NCBI RefSeq assembly: GCF_000967725.1
Contig: NZ_JXYE01000010.1
Span: 1-64,000, forward strand
From: Loktanella sp. S4079
GTDB taxonomy: Bacteria > Pseudomonadota > Alphaproteobacteria > Rhodobacterales > Rhodobacteraceae
DNA length: 64,000 bases
Reading direction: 5' to 3'
Position numbers and translations under genes: made by a program. The first letter of the stretch is position 1; the number at the start of each line of letters is the position of its first letter. Positions 37,061 to 46,895 of the stretch are shown one piece after another. The notes beneath the pieces are model-generated. The model did no database searches. It saw only the letters and a list, made by a program, of their open reading frames with translations, and was not told the origin of the DNA.

Positions 37061-38597
37061 AGTCCGCAACCGAACCTTCTTGGTCGCGGCTTGCGTGCAT
37101 TTGGGATTTCACTTTGCGACCGATGATCAGCGGCAGCACGAACCCAATGATCGCGATGACCCACAGAGCGATAGACAGCGGGCTGTCGATCAGCGTGAAC
37201 CAATCACCATTTGAGATCGTGATCGCTCGGCGCAGGTTGTTCTCCATAGTATTGCCCAGCAACGTCCCCAAGATGATCGGCACCAGTGGCACGTCCAGCT
37301 TGCGCAGAACCCAGCCCATGACGCCAAAGCCGATCATGACCAGCAGATCAAACGAAGACCCCGAGATACCGTAGATCCCGACAAAGCTAACCATCGCAAC
37401 GACGGGCATCAGGATACGTGGTGGCACCATCAGCACACGGGTGAACAGACCAACCATTGGGATGTTCATTGCCAGCAGCATGAAGTTCGCGATGAACAGT
37501 GCGGCAATCAACCCCCAAACCACATCAGGGTTTTGGCTGAACAACAGTGGGCCCGGCGTAATGTTGAGCGACAAGAGAACCGCCAGCAAAACGGCCGTTG
37601 TACCTGAACCCGGCACACCAAGCGCCAGCATTGGAACCAACGCGCCACCCGCTGCGGCGTTATTGCCAGCCTCTGGGGCCGCGACACCACGAGGGTCACC
37701 AGTGCCAAAAGTCTTGTCTTTGTCGACCAATCGCTTCTCCATTGAATAGGAGATAAACGACCCCAATGAAGCACCCGCACCAGGCAGAACACCCGCCAAG
37801 AAGCCCAGACCCGTGCTGCGCATCATTGTAGGCGCAGTTTCTTTGAGCATTGACAGTGGCGGCGTTAGGCGACCAACCTTAACCTTTGATTTGTCAGCGT
37901 CGGCACTGCCGTGGCGTTTCTCAAGAAAGATGAACACCTCGGACAGGGCAAACAAACCAACGATTGCCACAAGGAAATCCAAACCATCGTAAAGATGGAC
38001 TTCGCCAAAGGTAAAGCGTGGAACACCCGTTTGTGTATCGACACCAATTGTCGCCAGCCCAAGACCAAGTGCGGCAGCAAATGCGGATTTGGCTTGGTTC
38101 GTCGACGACACTCCGCCCAGCGTCATGAATGCAAGCGCAAACAGCGCAAAGTATTCAGCCGGACCAAATAGCAGAGCGATTTTCACCAATTGAGGTGCGA
38201 GAAAAATCAGACCCCAAGTCGCAAAAAACGCCCCAACGAATGATGCAACACCAGAGAGTGACAGCGCCTGACCGGCCATGCCCTTTTGGGCCATTGGATA
38301 GCCGTCGAGACAGGTCATCATCGCCGGTTCATCACCCGGAATATTCAGCAGGATCGACGAAATCCGCCCACCATACATCGCGCCGTAGTAAACAGAGGTC
38401 AGCAGGATTAGCGAGGGCGTAGCCCCCAGGCCCAGCGTAAACGCAAGCGGGATCAGGATCGCAACGCCGTTTGATGGCCCTAGCCCCGGCAATGCCCCCA
38501 TAATGGTACCCAAAAAGCATCCGAGCAACGCAAGCAGAAGATTCTGCCAAGTCAGTGCGATGGCAAAACCATCAGCAAGTGACGCAAAAGTTTCCAT
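37059..38597 (-). CDS. tctA: Tripartite tricarboxylate transporter large membrane subunit
   Basis: TctA permease, 512 aa, about twelve TM segments. GALPGLGPSNGVAILIPL and GVLPGAGASLGSFISYSMEKR are the two conserved glycine/proline loops of the family. It carries the main transport path for a carboxylic acid together with TctB and the binding protein TctC. GGAGG precedes the ATG. It is the last gene of the minus-strand tctCBA operon. Confidence 0.95.
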   Translation of the reverse strand: METFASLADGFAIALTWQNLLLALLGCFLGTIMGALPGLGPSNGVAILIPLAFTLGLGATPSLILLTSVYYGAMYGGRISSILLNIPGDEPAMMTCLDGYPMAQKGMAGQALSLSGVASFVGAFFATWGLIFLAPQLVKIALLFGPAEYFALFALAFMTLGGVSSTNQAKSAFAAALGLGLATIGVDTQTGVPRFTFGEVHLYDGLDFLVAIVGLFALSEVFIFLEKRHGSADADKSKVKVGRLTPPLSMLKETAPTMMRSTGLGFLAGVLPGAGASLGSFISYSMEKRLVDKDKTFGTGDPRGVAAPEAGNNAAAGGALVPMLALGVPGSGTTAVLLAVLLSLNITPGPLLFSQNPDVVWGLIAALFIANFMLLAMNIPMVGLFTRVLMVPPRILMPVVAMVSFVGIYGISGSSFDLLVMIGFGVMGWVLRKLDVPLVPIILGTLLGNTMENNLRRAITISNGDWFTLIDSPLSIALWVIAIIGFVLPLIIGRKVKSQMHASRDQEGSVAD

Positions 38598-38609
38598 TTT
38601 CCGCCTCCG

Positions 38610-39041
38610 TTAAAATCCAAGTGGTCCACGCGCGAGCGAAAGACCAAGAACCAAGTGAAACACGACATAAATGCCGACCGAAGTACAAAGGCCTGTCACC
38701 ACAGATGCAATCGGGCCAGAGCCCAAACGCCATGTCAGGTAAGTCGCAGCAAAGGCAGTCGCAAAGACAAAACCGATGACCGGCAGCAGCTCTGCGTAAA
38801 GGATCATCACGACGACAGCTGCGCCGATTTCGACCAACCGGCCAAGGCTAGGCCACTGTGGGGCAGCGTCTGGTTTCAGTGCAATGAATAGCGAACTGAT
38901 CCCAAGAACGGTTGCAACAATTAAAGGAAAGGCCTTTGGGCCCACGGCGTCAGATAGGAAACTTTCTTCGATAGCAAGCGCTGCAAAGGCAAAACTAACT
39001 GCAAGAAGAATACCGACAACGCCAAAGATACGATCACTCAT
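38610..39041 (-). CDS. tctB: Tripartite tricarboxylate transporter small membrane subunit
   Basis: TctB-type protein, 143 aa, with four TM segments and little sequence conservation. DRIFGVVGILLAVSFAFAA and FLSDAVGPKAFPLIVA match the family start. It lies 12 bases before tctA and 84 bases after tctC. Confidence 0.88.
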   Translation of the reverse strand: MSDRIFGVVGILLAVSFAFAALAIEESFLSDAVGPKAFPLIVATVLGISSLFIALKPDAAPQWPSLGRLVEIGAAVVVMILYAELLPVIGFVFATAFAATYLTWRLGSGPIASVVTGLCTSVGIYVVFHLVLGLSLARGPLGF

Positions 39042-39075
39042 TGGGATCTCCTGTAGCGGTAAGGTGTAAAGAGTT

Positions 39076-39099
39076 GGGGGCGCCCGTTACAGCGCCCCC
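39076..39099 (-). terminator. Intercistronic hairpin between tctC and tctB
   Basis: GGGGGCGC (39076-39083) and GCGCCCCC (39092-39099) form a perfect eight-pair stem between the binding-protein gene and the permease genes. Such hairpins commonly lower permease expression by partial termination or by stabilising the upstream message. The minus-strand sequence after it is only weakly T-rich (AACTCTTT). Confidence 0.6.
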
Positions 39100-39125
39100 G
39101 GGGAAGAACGGTCAATGAGTGGCCG

Positions 39126-40115
39126 TTATTTGATGATCCCGATGTCTTTGGAAATCTGCTGAATTTGCGCGACAGAGTCTGATACAAACTCTTCGAATTC
39201 AGCACCTTGCAGGTCCAGCGGAGCCAGACCGTTTGCGGCCATGATTTCTTTCCATTCGTCAGATGCATAGAGTGCTGCGATCTTTTCGACCCATGCGTCA
39301 TATGCCTCTGGGGTCATATCGCCAGCGCCGTAGAAACCGCGCCAGTTGGCACCGATTGCATCGACGCCTTGCTCAACTGCTGTTGGGAAGTCAGCGAATT
39401 CGCCTTCCAGACGCTCTGGCGACAGAACAGCAAGAACGCGGATATCACCACTGTCGACAAATCCTTTTGCTTCGGAAATATCGCCAGTGAATGCTTGGAC
39501 AGAACCAGCCAAGAGCTGCGTTACCGCCTCGCCGCCGCCATCAAATGCGATGTATTTCACTGTACGGACATCTTCGACGCCATAAGCGTTTGCAGCGATC
39601 AGAACTTTCAGGTGGTCCCAACCACCAACAGCCGAACCGCCTGCAACTGAGACAGAAGTAGGATCATTCTTGATCATATCCAGCAGGGCTGGCAAATCAG
39701 CAACTTCGCTGTCCGCAGCAACGGCGATCACGCCATAGTCAGCGCCGATAGATGCAAGCCAACGGACCTGATCCATTGTGTTGCCAGGGTATGCACCCTG
39801 CGCCAAACGGGTTGCTGTCGCAGAAGAAGCCGCAACGATTAGATCATTGTCGTCGCCACGCTTGTTCACAACTTCAGCAAAAGCCACACCGCCCCCGCCG
39901 CCAGCAAGGTTCACAACCTGCATAGTCTGATCCAGCAGGCCTTGCTCTTGCAGCGAACGGCCAACCTGACGGCAGGTAAAGTCCCAACCGCCACCGGGGT
40001 TCGCAGGCGCGATGCATTCTGGGTTTTCTGGGGTATAACCCTGCGCAGATACGGCCATTGCGGACGCACCAAAGACTGCTGTTGCAACAGCAATACGGGT
40101 TGCCTTGAAAATCAT
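39126..40115 (-). CDS. tctC: Tripartite tricarboxylate transporter substrate-binding protein
   Basis: Periplasmic TctC (Bug-type) receptor, 329 aa. The signal peptide ends at VSA-Q. PENPECIAPANPGGGWDFTCRQVGRSL is the family start, and the mid-domain has VAGGSAVGGWDHL. It binds a carboxylic acid such as citrate or another organic acid; the exact ligand cannot be read. GGAGGAG lies upstream of the ATG. It is the first gene of the operon and faces tctDE. Confidence 0.94.
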   Translation of the reverse strand: MIFKATRIAVATAVFGASAMAVSAQGYTPENPECIAPANPGGGWDFTCRQVGRSLQEQGLLDQTMQVVNLAGGGGGVAFAEVVNKRGDDNDLIVAASSATATRLAQGAYPGNTMDQVRWLASIGADYGVIAVAADSEVADLPALLDMIKNDPTSVSVAGGSAVGGWDHLKVLIAANAYGVEDVRTVKYIAFDGGGEAVTQLLAGSVQAFTGDISEAKGFVDSGDIRVLAVLSPERLEGEFADFPTAVEQGVDAIGANWRGFYGAGDMTPEAYDAWVEKIAALYASDEWKEIMAANGLAPLDLQGAEFEEFVSDSVAQIQQISKDIGIIK

Positions 40116-40304
40116 GTGATAGCTCCTCCACAGTTATGTATCACCCGGGTCGTTTGGCCGCCCGGTGCCATCTTCATCCGCACTGCATTTGCAGTCTCCT
40201 CGCGAATGACTATGAATGTGAGATATGGGGCCAAGCTGTCACGAACCTGTCACGAAGAAAAATTCGTCACATGACCTGAGGCACCAAAGGGAAAGAGTAC
40301 TCAA
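40116..40304. promoter_or_regulatory. tctC-tctD divergent promoter region
   Basis: The 189-base gap holds promoters for the transporter operon and for the two-component operon. Two perfect direct repeats at 40236-40256 are likely sites for the TctD regulator. A further GTCAC lies at 40266-40270. Confidence 0.6.
40236..40256 (+). promoter_or_regulatory. Direct repeats, candidate TctD operator
   Basis: CTGTCACGAA occurs twice (40236-40245 and 40247-40256), with starts 11 bases apart. That is the one-turn spacing at which OmpR/PhoB-type regulators bind as tandem dimers. The position between tctC and tctD fits control of both operons. Confidence 0.65.
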
Positions 40305-40976
40305 ATGCGCGTATTGATCGTCGAAGACGCGACCGACATGGCCGAGGCCGTCGCCATTCGGTTGGGAAAATCGGGAATGGCCTGTGACCTCGCAGAGAAT
40401 TGCGCCACAGCCGAAGATTTCCTTGCAGTTCAATCCTATGACGCAATTGTGCTCGACATTAATCTGCCTGACCGAAACGGCACCGAGCTCTTGCAGGCGC
40501 TGCGTCAAAAGAATGATCGCACCCCTGTTCTAATGCTCACCGCACTATTTTCCGTTGATGATCGGGTCTCGGCGCTCGACCTCGGCGCGGACGATTATCT
40601 GGTGAAACCCTTTGATCAACGCGAGCTTGAGGCACGGCTGCGTGCCTTAATCCGCCGCGAATCCGATCAAAAGTCCGAACAGATCTTGCTGGGACCTCTG
40701 GCGTTTTCGCCCGCGAACCTTGCCGCGACACTGAACGGCGTGCCGGTTGATTTAACCCGCCGCGAAGCCATGCTCTTGGGGTTGCTGCTCCGCAGTCAAG
40801 GGCAGGTCTTGGGCAAGCAGCGGCTCTATGACGGGTTGTTTGCGTTTGACGATGTTGATGTGGGGCTGAACGCAATTGAACTTTATGTCGCGCGGCTGCG
40901 CAAAAAATTGACGGGCTCTGGGGTAGCCATCGAAACACAGCGTGGCCTTGGGTATCGCATTCATGCCAACGGATGA
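40305..40976 (+). CDS. tctD: OmpR-family response regulator (TctD-like)
   Basis: Response regulator, 223 aa. A receiver domain spans residues 1-115 with Asp51 as phosphorylation site (VLDINLPDRNG) and Lys in LVKPF. A winged-helix output domain covers about 125-220 (VDLTRREAMLLGLLL, YVARLRKKL). It is expected to activate the divergent tctCBA operon when its carboxylate is present. The kinase gene begins inside its end with a 14-base overlap. Confidence 0.93.
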   Translation: MRVLIVEDATDMAEAVAIRLGKSGMACDLAENCATAEDFLAVQSYDAIVLDINLPDRNGTELLQALRQKNDRTPVLMLTALFSVDDRVSALDLGADDYLVKPFDQRELEARLRALIRRESDQKSEQILLGPLAFSPANLAATLNGVPVDLTRREAMLLGLLLRSQGQVLGKQRLYDGLFAFDDVDVGLNAIELYVARLRKKLTGSGVAIETQRGLGYRIHANG

Positions 40977-42363
40977 ACTCAGGGTCATAGCGGCGCAACG
41001 TTCGCTGCTATCGCGGGTTATGATCGGCGTATTGTCGTTGCTCGCTGTGGGCGGCTGCGTCGTTTTGCTCGCGTCCTTTGCCTACGGTAAAAACGCCGCG
41101 CGACAAGCCTATGATCGGTTACTCATCGGGGCTGCGAATGACATCGCAGAATCAATCAATATCATCGACGGGGCGGCGGTGGCTGACATTCCCGTTTCCG
41201 CCTTTGGGCTGCTGTCGCTCGCGCTTGATGATCGTATTTCCTATGCGGTACGTGGCCCTGACGGGACGTTGCTGACGGGGTATGAAACCGCGCTCCCGCC
41301 TGAAGGGTCAGCGCGTCGTTCTCCGCCATTTTACTATGATAGCACGCTCCAAGGAGAGCCGAGCCGTTTTGTTACGGTCGTGAGACGGTTTTCAGAACGT
41401 GACTATTCTGGAACCGTCTCCGTCACCGTTGGACAAACACTACGTGCGCGCAACGAAATGGCGCTTAACCTGACCAAAGGCGCACTGGTGATGACGGGCC
41501 TCGCGGGGATTGCGCTCATCCTCAGTGCCTATCTTGTTATTCGCTCTGCTATGCGACCGCTGGATCAAATGGCGAATGAATTGCTCGCGCGAGATCCGTA
41601 TGATTTGACCCCGATGAAGGCCCACGGCCCTGCAGAGGTGGCAGTGATGACCGAAGCCATGAACCGCTTTATGCAACGGCTTGATCGGCAAATAGGCGCG
41701 ATGAAACACCTGATCTCCGACACGGCGCATCAGTTGCGCACCCCAGTTGCAGCCATCCGTGCGCAGGCCGAACTGGCGTTAGAAGACGACAAAGACCACC
41801 AACCCCAGCGGCTAGAGCGTCTCTTGCGACGCACCCGATCTTTGGGCAATTTGCTAGACCAAATGCTGTCGCGTGCGCTGGTGATCCACCGTACAGATAA
41901 CGCACCACCCAAACCTGTCGATCTACGCGATATCGCCCTACAGGTGCTTGATGATTGCGATCCTGATCTTCTTGCGCCGGGGGTCGAGGTCGACCTGATC
42001 ATCACAGAAGCCCCAGTGATCGTAATGGCAGACGAAGTTTCCCTGACCGAAGCCGGGAAAAACATGCTGACCAACGCGCTGCAACACGGTCAGGCCCCCG
42101 TGCGCATTGGGGTCAGTACGAACACAAATCAATCCGAGCTCTGGGTCGAAGACGCAGGCGAGGGGCCTGAACAAGACGTGCTCTCGCGGATCGGTGGGCG
42201 CTTTGAACGCTCTGCCGCATCGCGCGGAACGAGCGCGGGTTTGGGGCTATCCATTGTGCATGCGGTGGCAGAGGCCTTTGGCGGCAAAATTACCATGGGT
42301 AAACAGGCCAACGGTTTTCGGGTCGCGCTCGTTTTGCCAACGCAAGAAGAAGACGAACTATGA
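40963..42363 (+). CDS. tctE: Sensor histidine kinase (TctE-like)
   Basis: Membrane sensor kinase, 466 aa from ATG 40963. TM1 is near 20-40, followed by a periplasmic sensing region of about 130 residues and TM2 near 172-195. A HAMP linker follows, then HisKA with His256 in SDTAHQLRTP and HATPase with EAGKNMLTNALQHG and GLGLSIVHA. The family senses tricarboxylates. Its stop overlaps the ATG of a binding-protein gene, which suggests that protein works with the sensor. Confidence 0.92.
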   Translation: MPTDELRVIAAQRSLLSRVMIGVLSLLAVGGCVVLLASFAYGKNAARQAYDRLLIGAANDIAESINIIDGAAVADIPVSAFGLLSLALDDRISYAVRGPDGTLLTGYETALPPEGSARRSPPFYYDSTLQGEPSRFVTVVRRFSERDYSGTVSVTVGQTLRARNEMALNLTKGALVMTGLAGIALILSAYLVIRSAMRPLDQMANELLARDPYDLTPMKAHGPAEVAVMTEAMNRFMQRLDRQIGAMKHLISDTAHQLRTPVAAIRAQAELALEDDKDHQPQRLERLLRRTRSLGNLLDQMLSRALVIHRTDNAPPKPVDLRDIALQVLDDCDPDLLAPGVEVDLIITEAPVIVMADEVSLTEAGKNMLTNALQHGQAPVRIGVSTNTNQSELWVEDAGEGPEQDVLSRIGGRFERSAASRGTSAGLGLSIVHAVAEAFGGKITMGKQANGFRVALVLPTQEEDEL

Positions 42364-43418
42364 TCCGCGCTGCCCTGTTTGCGTTACTGCTACCGCTGTC
42401 CGTATCCGCCCAAGAAGCTGTCCAAAGCTTCGCGGCACCGGCGGCAACCCCTGACACCGAAATCATCGTGCGTTCGACAACCGATATCGCGGTACTGACG
42501 CCCGCGTTAAACGCTTTTGTTGCGCTCTATCCGGGAATTTCGATCACCTATGAACAATGGGGGTCAAACGCGCTCTATGCTGATAGCCGCGCCGCTTGCG
42601 AGGGGCAAATTCCTCCGGCGGATGTCGTATTTTCATCGGGCGTGCATCAGATGGTCGATCTTGTGAACCGTGCCTGCGCCAGCCCCTATGTGTCAGAGAT
42701 CACGCGTGCGCTTCCGGCTTCGCGGACTTGGCGCGACGAACTCTGGGGGATTACGCTTGAGCCAGCGGTGATCATTTACAACACCGCACTTGTCCCCGCA
42801 GAGGACGCGCCTACGACACGGTTTGCATTACTTGATCTTATGCGACGCGCGGAAACGCCTTATCGGGGGAAAATCGCGACCTATGATGTTGAGGCATCTG
42901 GGCTTGGGTTTCTATTCGCCTTTATGGATAGCCTAGAGGCCACGACCTTTGGTGGCTTGCTCGAAGGTTTCGCGCGCACCAACTCTGTCGCAACCTGTTG
43001 TTCCGCCGAGATTATTGATGGCGTGGCAAGCGGTGAATATCTCATCGCTTATAACGTGCTGGGGTCATACGTCAGCTCTGTTCCGCGCGAAAATATCGGT
43101 GTTATTCACCCCGACGATTACACACTACTGCTGTCGCGCGCCTATATGATCCCCAAAACGGCGAGGAACAAAGACGGAGCAGAGGTACTGCTCGACTTTT
43201 TGCTGTCAGATGCGGGTCAAAACATTTTGGCAGCCGGAAATCTGGTACAACGCCCTGATAGCGATGAAACCGCGCTATCAGAAAGCGCCCAGCGTCCGAT
43301 TGCGATTGATCCAAAACTATTGGTCGCAATGGACCGGCATCGTCGGACGCGGTTTGTCGGGCAGTGGCGGTCGACCTTTGGTGCGCTGCCTGCTGGCGGG
43401 TTCCTATCCGCCCCGTAA
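42360..43418 (+). CDS. Periplasmic solute-binding protein coupled to TctDE
   Basis: Exported binding protein of the Fe3+/phosphoglycerate (PgtC-like, extracellular family 1) type, 352 aa. The signal peptide ends at [23 protein letters not shown] and [19 protein letters not shown] resemble the family. It is translated from an ATG overlapping the tctE stop, and no ABC permease or ATPase belongs to this transcript. The likely role is to present a ligand to the TctE sensor domain, as PgtC does in the Pgt system. The ligand is unknown. Confidence 0.82.
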   Translation: MIRAALFALLLPLSVSAQEAVQSFAAPAATPDTEIIVRSTTDIAVLTPALNAFVALYPGISITYEQWGSNALYADSRAACEGQIPPADVVFSSGVHQMVDLVNRACASPYVSEITRALPASRTWRDELWGITLEPAVIIYNTALVPAEDAPTTRFALLDLMRRAETPYRGKIATYDVEASGLGFLFAFMDSLEATTFGGLLEGFARTNSVATCCSAEIIDGVASGEYLIAYNVLGSYVSSVPRENIGVIHPDDYTLLLSRAYMIPKTARNKDGAEVLLDFLLSDAGQNILAAGNLVQRPDSDETALSESAQRPIAIDPKLLVAMDRHRRTRFVGQWRSTFGALPAGGFLSAP

Positions 43419-44426
43419 GGACAACCCGTCGGCATCGAAATAATGTGTCCGCGATGGATCAAACTGAATGCTGACGGGATCGCCGGGGGCAAGATCGCTA
43501 TCTCCTTGCACGCGCACGGTCACCTGCCCGGCTGCGCCACAATCAAGCACGACAAAAGTATCCGCACCAAGGTATTCCAAGACATCAACAGTTCCGTCGA
43601 GCTGACCGCTGCCAGACGCCCCAAGGACCGCATGTTCGGGCCGCAATCCCACCTGCGTCGTCCCCTCGGGCATGGTGACACCCGTCAGCGTATCGGCTGG
43701 CACAACATTCATCTTGGGCGAGCCAATGAATTGCGCGACAAACAAGTTGGCGGGTCGTTCGTATAGTTCGCGTGGGCTGCCAACTTGGGCGATATGCCCG
43801 CCTTCTAACACCACGATACGATCTGCCAGTGTCATCGCCTCGACCTGATCGTGTGTGACGTAAATCATCGTCGATTTCAGTGTCTGATGCAGCTTTGCGA
43901 TCTCGTAACGCATCTCGACCCGCAAGGCGGCATCAAGGTTCGACAATGGCTCGTCAAACAAGAACGCCGTTGGGTCGCGTACAATCGAACGCCCAATCGC
44001 AACACGCTGTCGTTGCCCCCCTGACAAATCCTTGGGGCGACGGTCGAGATATGCATCAAGCTTGAGAACCTTTGCCGCCTCGTCCACCTTGGCCGCGATC
44101 TGATCACTTGGCATACCTGCAGACTTGAGCGGAAAACCAACATTGTCGCGCACCGACATATGCGGATAGAGCGCATAAGACTGGAATACCATCGCCAACC
44201 CGCGCTTTGCCGGAGGCTCTGCTGTGGCGTCGCGGTCGTCAATCATGATCTGACCTCGGCTGGTTTCTTCTAGCCCTGCAATCATCCGTAATAGTGTCGA
44301 TTTTCCGCACCCAGACGGGCCGACAAAGATGATGAATTCCCCCTCAGAGATATCGAGGTCGATCCCTTTGATGACCTGCACATCCCCATACCATTTCTCA
44401 ACTGATCGAAGCGCGATAGACCCCAT
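43404..44426 (-). CDS. Sugar ABC transporter ATPase (MalK/UgpC-like)
   Basis: ABC ATPase, 340 aa. Walker [10 protein letters not shown] is at 36-44, the signature [14 protein letters not shown] and Walker [12 protein letters not shown] follow, and a C-terminal TOBE/MOP domain ([10 protein letters not shown]) covers the last 100 residues. It powers the two permeases encoded upstream. It starts directly after the stop codon of the glycosidase gene. Its end overlaps the convergent binding-protein gene by 15 bases. Confidence 0.94.
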   Translation of the reverse strand: MGSIALRSVEKWYGDVQVIKGIDLDISEGEFIIFVGPSGCGKSTLLRMIAGLEETSRGQIMIDDRDATAEPPAKRGLAMVFQSYALYPHMSVRDNVGFPLKSAGMPSDQIAAKVDEAAKVLKLDAYLDRRPKDLSGGQRQRVAIGRSIVRDPTAFLFDEPLSNLDAALRVEMRYEIAKLHQTLKSTMIYVTHDQVEAMTLADRIVVLEGGHIAQVGSPRELYERPANLFVAQFIGSPKMNVVPADTLTGVTMPEGTTQVGLRPEHAVLGASGSGQLDGTVDVLEYLGADTFVVLDCGAAGQVTVRVQGDSDLAPGDPVSIQFDPSRTHYFDADGLSLRGG

Positions 44427-45683
44427 TTAGAACCTCCCCTTTGCGTGCGGTGACGCCCAAGTCAGCCAGATCGACGCGGTCCAACTAAAGTTATCCCCCC
44501 CTTCGGGCGTTCCCAGATATGGGTCGAAATATTCAAAGAACCCATGTTCCGCGATTAGCTTTTGGGTCGCTTTGCGTAGCTCTTCGGCCTTGGTAATGTG
44601 ATGCATTTCGGCCAAGCCAATCGCGATCAGCGCATTCACGTTGCTCCACGTTGGTCCGCGCCAGTAGCGTTTCGGATTGAAATTTTCGGCAGCCGGATCG
44701 TTCGATGGCACACCAAATGGGACCTCGGTCATGATACGTTCGTAATGCGCGACCATCTCTGGGTGATCGACCCCGGCGTACCAGCACAAAAAAGACCCTG
44801 AACTAAGGGAATTCGCGAATTTTCCGGTACGAACATCGACACTATCATAGTGACCACGCTCGGCGTTCCAATGACGCGAAACGCCCTGCTTTAGGGTCGA
44901 AATCCAGCCTTGGATCTCTTCGGTTTTGTGGTCCAATTCTAACGCGAGGTGCAACAGATCCCGACACGCACGCAAGAACAGGAATGTCATGCCGACATCG
45001 GCCACGCGAAGCGGGCCATTCTTGGCAATCTCAACCTCATCCCACCCGCAATCGCGGGAAAAATACAGCATCGCAAGATAGCGGTCGTAGTCTTCCTTCT
45101 TGGGGCGCATTTCTGGATCAACATGCGAAGTATCCCGGCGGGTATATTCGCCCACATTCGATCCATCGACATTGGCCATCGCCCCGTCCCAATCGACAGC
45201 ATTATCGCGACCAGACTCCCACGGGTGCGTGATAACAACCATGCCCTCGTGGAGGCGATATTTCACGAACCAACGGTGCCACGACACCAACCGTCCGTAT
45301 AGCAGCTCCATATGGACGCGACCGTAGTGCTTGTCGGCCTCGTAAACACTGCGCGCCATAGTCGCTGCAATTGGGGGCTGCGTGATCCCAGAGGTATGCG
45401 GGACGCGCGGCACATCCCAGACATCAGGACCCGGAAAATAGCCGATCGCCTGCTTGTGGAACACGATATGCGGGACCATTCCATTGTCCCATTGACCGGT
45501 AAAAAGCGTCTCTAACTCGGCCCAAGCGCGACGCACATCATAAGTCGCAATACCCCAGGCACAAAACGCACTGTCCCAGTTCCACTGATATGGATACAGC
45601 CCCTTGGTCGGCACGGTGTACAACCCGCGGTCGTTGGTCTGCAAAATCTTGCGCGCGCGTTTGTCTAATTTATCGTAATTCAT
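44427..45683 (-). CDS. GH63-like glycoside hydrolase (MGH1-type)
   Basis: Cytoplasmic (alpha/alpha)6-barrel glycosidase, 418 aa. YQWNWDSAFCAWG, HTSGITQPPIAA, ITHPWESGRDNA and RYWRGPTWSNVNALI are the barrel motifs. Related GH63 enzymes hydrolyse mannosylglycerate or glucosylglycerate, and GH37 trehalases are similar. Lacking a signal peptide and being embedded between permease and ATPase genes, it probably splits the sugar or compatible solute imported by this ABC system. An exact substrate is not certain. Confidence 0.83.
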   Translation of the reverse strand: MNYDKLDKRARKILQTNDRGLYTVPTKGLYPYQWNWDSAFCAWGIATYDVRRAWAELETLFTGQWDNGMVPHIVFHKQAIGYFPGPDVWDVPRVPHTSGITQPPIAATMARSVYEADKHYGRVHMELLYGRLVSWHRWFVKYRLHEGMVVITHPWESGRDNAVDWDGAMANVDGSNVGEYTRRDTSHVDPEMRPKKEDYDRYLAMLYFSRDCGWDEVEIAKNGPLRVADVGMTFLFLRACRDLLHLALELDHKTEEIQGWISTLKQGVSRHWNAERGHYDSVDVRTGKFANSLSSGSFLCWYAGVDHPEMVAHYERIMTEVPFGVPSNDPAAENFNPKRYWRGPTWSNVNALIAIGLAEMHHITKAEELRKATQKLIAEHGFFEYFDPYLGTPEGGDNFSWTASIWLTWASPHAKGRF

Positions 45684-45686
45684 TTC

Positions 45687-46895
45687 TTATCCTTTGACTG
45701 ACCCGGCGGTCAGCCCTTTGGTCATAAAACGCTCAAGCCCGAGGAAAAGGACCATGATCGGCACAGTTGCGATCACGGAACCTGCCATCAGGTGTTGGCG
45801 CGGAATTTCAGAAGAGTTGAGGCTGGCAATTCCCCGCGTCAGCGTGAACTTTGACGGGTCGTCCAACAGCATAAAAGCCAGCAGGAATTCGTTCCATGCG
45901 ATCATAAAGACATACAGCGACACAGACGCCATCGCCGGAAGAGATAAAGGCAACGTGATTTTCCAGATTACCTTGAGACGGCTAAGCCCGTCCATCAGCC
46001 CCGCCTCTTCGACCTCGGCGGGCAAACCGCGAAAGTACCCCTGCAACATATAGAGCGCCACGGGAATGGTCGTTACCGGATAGATCATGATGATCCCGCC
46101 CAAACTATTGCGCAGCCCGAACATCGAAAACGCGATATAGATCGGCAGCGCCAATACGATCATCGGCACCATATAAATCAGCAGAATTGACCGCGAAAAC
46201 GCCGCCCGACCGCGAAAACGCAAGCGCGCCACAGCATATGCACCGGGCACCGCAAACAAGAGCGTGATAACAACGGTCAACACCGAAATCACAAAGGAAT
46301 TCAGCAGGTAGGTCCCGAAGTTGAACTGCGTAAAGAGCTCGTCATAAGATCGGAACAATTCCCACCCTTTTGACAAATCAACTGAAAAATCTAGCGGGTT
46401 TTGGATTAGCTCCGCTTGGTTTTTGAGGCTGGTCAGAACCATCACGTAGAACGGGATCAGTACAATCGCCGAAAAAAAGATATAGCCAAAGCCCGTCAGA
46501 AAACGGATCACTGCGGCCTCAAAAACATGGCGATTGATGGCGCCCAAGGTCACATCAGCGAGAATGATCCGCAATCCCAGCGCCGCAAACCCAGCAGTCG
46601 CCAGCGCCGCGATGAGCGCGGAAACGGGCCAAATTTGGCTGCCGATGGCGATCGGTCCTAGGCCGACCAAACTGACCCCAGCAACAACGAGCGTACCAAG
46701 CACAGGCAGCCATTTGCTGCCCGGCAGACACAATATCCCCAGTACACCACCCCAGACCAGCGCGCCCAAGATCGAAGGACGAAAAGCCGATCCCGTTGCA
46801 AAGCTCATGGCAATCGCAACGGTCAAAGCAATCACAAAGGTCCACAAGATGCCCAACGCAGGGCCAGTTACATATCCATAGCGAAGCTGTTTCAT
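45687..46895 (-). CDS. Sugar ABC transporter permease with N-terminal membrane extension
   Basis: MalG-type permease, 402 aa. The usual six-TM core starts near residue 125. The EAA loop is EVEEAGLMDGLSRLKVIWKITLPL in the second half. The first 120 residues form about four extra hydrophobic segments not found in ordinary MalG-type permeases (around 280 aa). The ATG overlaps the stop of the preceding permease gene. It pairs with the DUF11-bearing permease encoded by the gene before it. Confidence 0.88.
   Translation of the reverse strand: MKQLRYGYVTGPALGILWTFVIALTVAIAMSFATGSAFRPSILGALVWGGVLGILCLPGSKWLPVLGTLVVAGVSLVGLGPIAIGSQIWPVSALIAALATAGFAALGLRIILADVTLGAINRHVFEAAVIRFLTGFGYIFFSAIVLIPFYVMVLTSLKNQAELIQNPLDFSVDLSKGWELFRSYDELFTQFNFGTYLLNSFVISVLTVVITLLFAVPGAYAVARLRFRGRAAFSRSILLIYMVPMIVLALPIYIAFSMFGLRNSLGGIIMIYPVTTIPVALYMLQGYFRGLPAEVEEAGLMDGLSRLKVIWKITLPLSLPAMASVSLYVFMIAWNEFLLAFMLLDDPSKFTLTRGIASLNSSEIPRQHLMAGSVIATVPIMVLFLGLERFMTKGLTAGSVKG

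Noticed and set aside
42360..44426. Binding protein 42360-43418 as receptor of the downstream ABC ATPase
   Set aside because: The two genes converge on opposite strands, and the ATPase belongs to an operon with its own binding protein.
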